DNA of 59,580 nucleotides from Triparma columacea (lineage: Eukaryota; Sar; Bolidophyceae; Parmales; Triparmaceae), in assembly GCA_030267965.1 (NCBI GenBank), contig BRYA01000340.1, forward strand, positions 1 to 59,580, written 5' to 3'. The notes beneath the pieces are model-generated. The model was not told where the DNA came from. It ran no database searches and worked only from the letters and a program-made list of their open reading frames with translations. Shown here piece by piece: positions 54,421-59,580 of this stretch (positions are counted from its first letter, which is position 1; every line of letters starts with the position of its first letter). The position numbers and the translations under genes are program-made.

Positions 54421-55745
54421 AAAGTTCTGCCTCCGCGAGACACCGTTCCGCCACTTGGAACGAGCTGTTCGACATACATCTCATCTGGTGGCCTCACACT
54501 TTCGCCTCCTCCACCACCTCCCTCAATTGTCCTACCTGAAGTGTCGATGAAATCTCCGACCTCAAAGCTTTGAACTCTCTCCCTACAAATTGGGCACCTC
54601 GGACTCGCCCTCAGTATGAGCTCCCCAACGCAACCCTGGCAGCAAGCGGAATGCAGGCACGGTGAGAAACGAGTCCTGGGTGGCGCGTCCATGCAAACAA
54701 CGCACTACGTGAAGGGAAAGAGTATGAACGGGAGTAACGAGCTGGGTAAGCATAAACAATAAAGTTACATCTATCTACTCTCAGTACTCACCTCTCTGAC
54801 ACGCGGAGCAGGTGTCGGTGCTGGTGCTGGAGGAGGAGGAACAACGTCTGGCTCTGCCTCCCTGACTTCACCTAGGAGCCTCGCTATACAATCTTCCAAG
54901 CCCGGCCTATCCTCGATGTCCTCGGCCGTGCACTCCATCGCAAGGTCCCTCAAGAGCTTCTCCCTCGCATCGTCGAACCCAGCTCTAGCGTCCGCAGGAA
55001 CAACTGAACGCCTTGCCCTCCTGAAGAGATTCCTATCACGGGGTTGCTGCGAGCTGTCGAATGCCTGCAACCCAGTCAAAAGCTCAAGCAGCACTACCCC
55101 GAACGAGAATACGTCGCTCGCAGTGGTGAACTCTCTAGACTCAAGGTAATATGGATCTATGTAACCCCACGTTCCCATGCCTCCTGTCATGGTGACGCTG
55201 GAATCCGCCTCCCTCGCGATTCCCGCGTCGGATATCTTGGCGTACATGTCGGCGTCGAGCAAGATGTTAGCACTCGTTACGTCCCTGTGGAAGATGCTTG
55301 GCTTGTACCTTTCCCTATCAGGTTGGTGAAGATAATGTAAACCCAAGGCGACACCTACTGCGATGTTAATCCTCTCCGATGCCGTCAAAGGAAGGACGGT
55401 AGTAGAAGGGAGAAGCCTATCCGCCAAACTCCCACCTGGCATGTACCGGTATACCAAACAAAGAGGATTACCAAATTCGCTTGAAGATCCCAACAAGGGT
55501 ACAATGTTCTCATGCCTGCACATGCTCAGCACGCTGAGCTCCCTCCTGAACTCAGTATCGTCAACCTGCATCCCTTGGATGGTCCTGATTACCTTGATGG
55601 CTACTTGAGAACTTCCAATTCGGCCAAGGTAGACATCGCCAGACCCACCCCTTCCTATCTTGTTCTGGACGCTGAAAGAGTTGGTCATACTCAAAAGTGA
55701 GGCGTAGCTGTACTGCGCGGAGCCATCAACGGCCAGGGCGCTCAT
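52683..55745 (-). CDS. Kinase-RING-WD40 fusion protein (2 exons)
   Basis: Exons 55745-54792 and 54704-52683 join in phase 0 across an 87-base intron (GTGAGTACTG to TTCACGTAG), giving 991 residues. The splice completes the RING: exon 2 opens with CVVC, supplying the first two zinc ligands. Kinase (about 15-300): P-loop GRGGSGDVYLG, Lys51, Glu69, Tyr gatekeeper in LVYRYMPGGSL, HRDVTSAN at 153-160, DAG (not DFG) at 173-175, GTWGYIDP; this is the IRAK/Pelle/plant-receptor-kinase type. RING: C319, C322, C334, H336, C340, C343, C354, C357, C3HC4. Then 14 WD40 repeats of about 40 residues in two sets of seven, each set preceded by a YVxQLVPSG linker. Predicted action: a phosphorylating, ubiquitin-ligating sensor with paired propellers. 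No transmembrane segment. Without the splice one would see a kinase and a RING-less WD40 protein. Confidence 0.87.
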
Positions 55746-56142
55746 GCTTCTGTTGGTTGAAAAGGATCTCTCTCTCGAAGGAAGGCCAACTGGGGAGAAT
55801 GGGGAGAATGGAGAGAATGAGGAGAATTGAGAATGGAGAATGAGGGAAAGAAAGGAAAGAAGAAAGAAGAAAAGGAGAATTCAGACGATTCAGAAGACGA
55901 GAAAGACAGAGACAGAGAAACTAATTTATTTCCTCAGTCCCCACTCCCAAAGCCCTAAGCCCAAAGCCCAAAGATTTGTTTTGCATACAAACCCTTAACT
56001 CGTCAAATACGATTATCTCATATCACCACTACGATACAATACAATATCCCTAAAAACACACCCCAAACCAGTCCTCCTACGTTGAGAAAAGAAGGAAAGG
56101 AAAATATTCGAGAAAAGAAGGAAAGGAAAATATTCTGGCACC
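55746..56142. other. Divergent intergenic with purine-rich repeats
   Basis: (GGAGAAT)n-like purine repeats at about 55793-55880 lie just upstream of the kinase gene start. A perfect 26-base direct repeat beginning GAGAAAAGAAGGAAAGG sits at 56084-56109 and 56110-56135, immediately before the ATG at 56143. Both genes' promoters should be here. Confidence 0.65.
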
Positions 56143-57582
56143 ATGGCGGAGCTCCCTCCAGCCATCACGACTACTACGGCCTATCCGCCTCCGAGACAAA
56201 CGGCACTTCTCCGAGCCTATTTAGTGAACTCTGCATCCTGCGGTGCCAAGTTCGATCTGGACAGCGGTGGAGGGCGGCATCACATTCTTTACCATCACTC
56301 GGACCGGCCACGTGAGGACGGGACTGGGGACCGTGACCGAAAAGCGATTTCCGTCTGAGGAGAAGATGACCGAGTACGCCCTCTCCCAAATTGCCGATAG
56401 GAAGAAGCGCGAAGGAGACAAGCGGTTCTTTGACGCGCCAGTCCCTCTCGCTCTGCCAGCCTCGATAATGAAGGGGAAGGAAAATGACGACCGCGCCGCC
56501 CCTTCCACAAATGGAGCCGACGCCGTCCCATTTCTTGTCGCCATAACCCCTGAAGCCCTCTTCCATGAGAGGCCCCCGTTCGCGAAGGTGAAAAGATTCC
56601 TGGATCTGTTAGGAACAAAACAGCAGCAGATCGAGTACCTCTTGAAGTGGCGCAAATCGCTGACTATCCTTGCCTCCCACGCCGACTTCGACACCCTCCA
56701 ATACGTCCTCCGCCTCTACCCAGATATCATGTACCTCTCTCTCTCCTCTCTCTCATGTGGACCATGTCGTGGTGGAAATAGCCTTCTTCTCTCCGCGGTG
56801 TTGAGCGGCCGTCAGGATGTCAACGTAATTACTCTACTCGCCAATGCTTCGCCGAAGGAGCTGATTTACGGCGGCCAGTCCCTTTCCAAGCTCGCCGAGG
56901 AGAAGAAATGCGGAGATGATGTCGTGGCAACCCTTGAAGGGCTCATGAGGGCCGAGTTTGACAATACGCACCTCTTCTATATGGTGCAGTCGTCGAGGTT
57001 TGAAGAGTTCCAGCGCCAAATCCTCCTTCGTGATAAGCAGGAGGTCCTAAAGCAGCTCATCTCTGAAGAAGGACAAGGCTGTTCATACTCCACCTTCCAT
57101 GCCCTTATTTTTTCGGACGCTCCCTCCTCGACAATAATCTCACTTCTCAGCATCTTGGATGATACGGCGAGGTCGAAAATATGTTCACAGAAGGGATATA
57201 AAGTTGGTTATCCTCTCTTCTGCCTGATCGGAACGAGAGCTGGCGCGACATTGAGCTTGTCCGCCAAGTCGCTCTTGCACATCCAGAGGCGATATCTTCC
57301 GTTTTTGTTCACCCGTCAACCGGGGCAAATGCATCCTACAAAGGACCCCGAACTCCACTGCTGAAAGCGTACAGTCTCAGAGAACGCTCGGCTTTCGACC
57401 TCGCCATCTACGACTTTTTGAAGAGGGAAGGCAATGAGTATAATAAAGTCGAAGTAGTTGCGTCGTCTAGTCCCAGAGAGAGCCTTCAGCAGAGATTCAC
57501 GGATGCAGAGGCTCGGGGGGAAGTGATTGATCTCGAGGAAGAAAGCCACGGCAACAACAGCAAGAAGAGAAAGGAGAGGTAG
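56143..57582 (+). pseudogene. Ankyrin-like nuclear protein gene with two frameshifts (or two sequence errors)
   Basis: Three overlapping frames read as one protein. Frame A, from ATG 56143 (MAELPPAITTTTAYPPP), makes sense to about 56270 (FDLDSGGG). Frame B then runs GITFFTITRTGHVRT to about 57200. Frame C continues RDIELVRQVALAHPEA to a stop at 57580-57582. The shift from A to B lies in the G-rich GGTGGAGGGCGG; B to C lies near 57185-57245. About 480 residues in all. Helical pairs such as SLTILASHADFDTLQYVL and NSLLLSAVLSGRQDVNV look ankyrin-like. The tail has VIDLEEE (a SUMO-interaction-like motif) and a KKRKER basic cluster, suggesting the nucleus. No donor/acceptor pair I could find restores the frame. 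Confidence 0.6.
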
Positions 57583-57652
57583 GGTGGGAAGAAGGAAGAC
57601 AAGAATGTGTGTCTAGAATGTGTTCATTATTATGAAAAGAGTGACTTTAGAG

Positions 57653-58804
57653 TTACAGAAATTCCAGAATAACTCTCCACAAAACTTTCGGGATCTTCTC
57701 ACGTGCCTCAGTTGCCTTTAGCGTGGCTTCAACTCCGTCAATTTGCATCAGACTATCCGGTCCAATGGGTTGATTCTCCACGTGATCCCAGGTTCCCTTG
57801 AGGCACAGCAGAGCGGTGACGCGTTCGATCACAGCGAGGTTGCGGTGCCACCTGTAATGGAGGAGGTCTGGGACAGTCGGCATATTTTTATCAGCAGCGG
57901 CAGCGATGAGGGCAGTGCAGTTCAAGAAGCAGTCTTCACCGATGGAAACGGCAGGAGATAGAATGAGTTTCGTCAGGGCGGAGCAATTTCTGAAGGCTTC
58001 ATCGCTAATCATCGTCACTCCGTCCGGGATTGCGATGGCCGTGAGGGAGGAGCATCCGTAGAAGGCATAATTGCCAATTGTCGTCACTCCGTCCGGGATG
58101 GTGATGGCTGTGAGGGAGGAGCAATCGTGGAAGGCGCTTTCGCAAATTGTCGTCACTCCATCCGGGATGGTGATGGCCGTGAGAGAGGAGCATCCCCTGA
58201 AGGCGCCCTCGCCAATCGTCGTCACTCCGTCCGGGATGGTGATGGCCGTGAGGGAGCATCCACAGAAGGCGTATTCGCCAATTGTCGTCACTCCGTCATG
58301 GATGGTGATGGCCGCAAGGGAGGAGCATTCTGCGAAGGCCCATTTGCTAATCGACGTCACTCCGTCCGGGATGGTGATGGCCGTGAGAGAGGAGCATTCG
58401 TAGAAGGCGCTACCGCCAATCGTTGTCACTCCGTCTGGGATGGTGATGGCCGTGAGGGAGAAGCATCCTTCGAAGGCGCTTTCGCTAATCGTCGTCACTC
58501 CGTCTGAGATTTTGATGGCCGTGAGGGAGGAGCATCTTAAGAAGGCGAATTTGCCAATCATCGTCACTCCGTCCGGGATGGTGATGGCCGTGAGGGAGGA
58601 GCATTCTTCGAAGGCGTAATCGCCAATTGTCGTCACTCCTTGTGCAAAAGTCACTTCTGTGAGTTCATGATTGCCTTCGAAGCTCTCTGTTCCGGAGTAT
58701 ACTGCTGTTTTGGGAAGGGGAGAGTCCCCATCATCTGGGTCGTCATAGTCACCACCGTAGTCATCACTATAGTCATCACCATAAGCAAAGTCTAATTCAC
58801 TCAT
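57653..58804 (-). CDS. BspA-type leucine-rich repeat protein, copy 7 (11 repeats)
   Basis: Single exon, 383 residues, starting MSELDFAYGDDYSDDYGG with the acidic leader seen in copies 2 and 3. Eleven repeats; repeat 6 is one residue short (FCGCSL), as is repeat 11 of copy 1. The C-terminal domain is of the LLHYRWHRNLAV/GTWDHVENQP subtype and ends KVLWRVILEFL. Coding part resembles copies 1-3, while the distal upstream sequence resembles copies 4-6. Confidence 0.93.
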   Translation of the reverse strand: MSELDFAYGDDYSDDYGGDYDDPDDGDSPLPKTAVYSGTESFEGNHELTEVTFAQGVTTIGDYAFEECSSLTAITIPDGVTMIGKFAFLRCSSLTAIKISDGVTTISESAFEGCFSLTAITIPDGVTTIGGSAFYECSSLTAITIPDGVTSISKWAFAECSSLAAITIHDGVTTIGEYAFCGCSLTAITIPDGVTTIGEGAFRGCSSLTAITIPDGVTTICESAFHDCSSLTAITIPDGVTTIGNYAFYGCSSLTAIAIPDGVTMISDEAFRNCSALTKLILSPAVSIGEDCFLNCTALIAAAADKNMPTVPDLLHYRWHRNLAVIERVTALLCLKGTWDHVENQPIGPDSLMQIDGVEATLKATEAREKIPKVLWRVILEFL

Positions 58805-59060
58805 TATAGGGATGGAGAGGATCTTTTAAGGCAGTGCTCGAGCTAGAGTATGCTGGGGTACGGTGTAAATGCTTAGATGGAGAGGAGAAGACTGAAAGTT
58901 AGGGATTTGGACGGTGTAGTTTTGTTGGGGATCAAATTTAACTAATATACAATGTGTTTGGATATGGTGTTGGTAGTAGAGTATCGTTGTTGGTATTATG
59001 AAGAGTTAGGTCGGTTGTAAAGAGTATCTAAAGCCTATAATACAGGCTATAATACAGCTT
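58805..59060 (-). promoter_or_regulatory. Composite BspA-type promoter of copy 7
   Basis: Next to the ATG, TTAAAAGATCCTCTCCATCCC (58810-58830) is the element of copies 1-3. Further upstream, CCATATCCAAACACATT, CCCCAACAAAACTAC and CTCTCCATCTAA match the distal block of copies 4-6. The join lies near AGCTCGAGCACTGCC (about 58832-58850). It looks like a recombinant of the two promoter types. Confidence 0.65.
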
Positions 59061-59415
59061 TCTTGTCAAAATGCCAAGTCTTTCTCACTAAGAACCCCAA
59101 AATGGTTGTGGGAGCCCCAATTCTGTCCCAATTTCCATTCCCAATTTCCAATCCCCAAATTCCCCACATTACGCCTCTATGATCTTCAAATTGTACTAAA
59201 TACAATCTATAGCCATTCAATTCCACTAAAATACCGTCACAAACACACAATAATAGTAATAGGCTCAAATATCACCCCAAATAAATATCCTAGAGCCGAC
59301 CTTCAAATTGAAATACCTTCAAATTAATCACACAACAAATACAAACAACGATACAAATACAATACACAAAATAAACAATCCTCTTGCTCGTTTTACCCAC
59401 CATCTACAATCAAAC
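59061..59415. other. Intergenic, no gene seen
   Basis: A/T-rich DNA with short CCAATTTCC-like repeats near 59125-59160 and CAA-rich stretches from 59325. Presumed promoter of the partial gene at the right edge. Confidence 0.5.
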
Positions 59416-59580
59416 ATGACATCAATACCAACAAAAATCCCCTCAACAATACCCTCAACAATCCCCCCCAACCTAAGCATGATGCAGCGTCTCACCACAA
59501 ACGTGAAGCTCATGATGCTCTTCCTCAGCCGCGTCCTCTTCTACTCCTCCTTCCTCGCCATGATCCTCCTAATTATATAC
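59416..59580 (+). CDS. Partial gene at right edge, predicted membrane anchor
   Basis: An ATG at 59416 opens a frame that stays open to the window end (55 codons). It reads MTSIPTKIPSTIPSTIPPN, then two Met-rich helical stretches and a hydrophobic segment ending FLAMILLIIY. The composition fits the N-terminus of a membrane protein, but the part seen is too short to name, and an upstream exon cannot be excluded. Confidence 0.45.
   Translation, partial: MTSIPTKIPSTIPSTIPPNLSMMQRLTTNVKLMMLFLSRVLFYSSFLAMILLIIY

Noticed and set aside
54771..55745. Kinase as a separate gene ending at 54771
   Set aside because: The last 7 codons and stop lie inside a strong GT-AG intron, and removing it completes a RING and keeps the frame.
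1..59580. tRNA, rRNA, transposase or integrase genes
   Set aside because: I looked for tRNA-like cloverleaf segments and for transposase, integrase or reverse-transcriptase motifs and found none I could support by eye.

Overview
The window is nuclear DNA of a eukaryotic alga with a red-lineage secondary plastid, most likely an ochrophyte stramenopile (a bolidophyte or diatom relative; the exact genus is a guess). Genes carry short GT-AG introns (about 60 to 370 bases, often with a CTAAC branch site and a GTCGCAG-like acceptor). Several predicted proteins (plastid HU, a PlsC-type acyltransferase, a GNAT, a small membrane protein) begin with a secretory signal peptide and a transit-like stretch, two of them with Phe at or beside the likely cleavage point, as expected for proteins crossing four plastid membranes. 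Introns were placed by eye from donor, acceptor and reading phase; every spliced model given is a whole number of codons.

Layout. 1-1987: tandem repeats and low-complexity DNA without a convincing gene. 1988-11998: a giant START-like/membrane protein, a possible pseudogene, a multi-pass membrane protein and a plastid-type GNAT acetyltransferase, all on the minus strand. 12166-18600: the first BspA-type LRR gene, a plastid membrane protein, a myristoylation-motif EF-hand protein and a cytochrome b5 reductase. 18723-36582: an actin-regulator-like PH/LRR/WH2-like protein (9 exons), a short-chain dehydrogenase, a 12-exon mosaic protein (EF-hands, ankyrin, WW-like, IQ, TRAF-type zinc fingers, glycine-rich domain) and a dual-specificity phosphatase. 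36848-48156: plastid HU, two tandem BspA-type genes, two divergent multi-pass membrane proteins, a plastid PlsC and the Fe-S targeting factor CIA2. 48181-59580: three tandemly duplicated BspA-type genes, a kinase-RING-WD40 fusion gene, a frameshifted gene, a seventh BspA-type gene and the start of one more gene.

The most striking content is a recognition-like repertoire. Seven intracellular-looking BspA-type LRR genes have 5 to 18 near-identical 23-residue repeats and one shared C-terminal domain ending in WRVILEFL. Beside three of them lies one spliced gene joining an IRAK/Pelle-like kinase, a C3HC4 RING and 14 very similar WD40 repeats in two groups of seven, with variation confined to a few positions. 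The WD40 pattern resembles that of fungal HET-E/HNWD recognition proteins, and together these genes suggest a candidate recognition-to-ubiquitin signalling locus. That function is inference; the gene structures and repeat patterns are read directly from the sequence.
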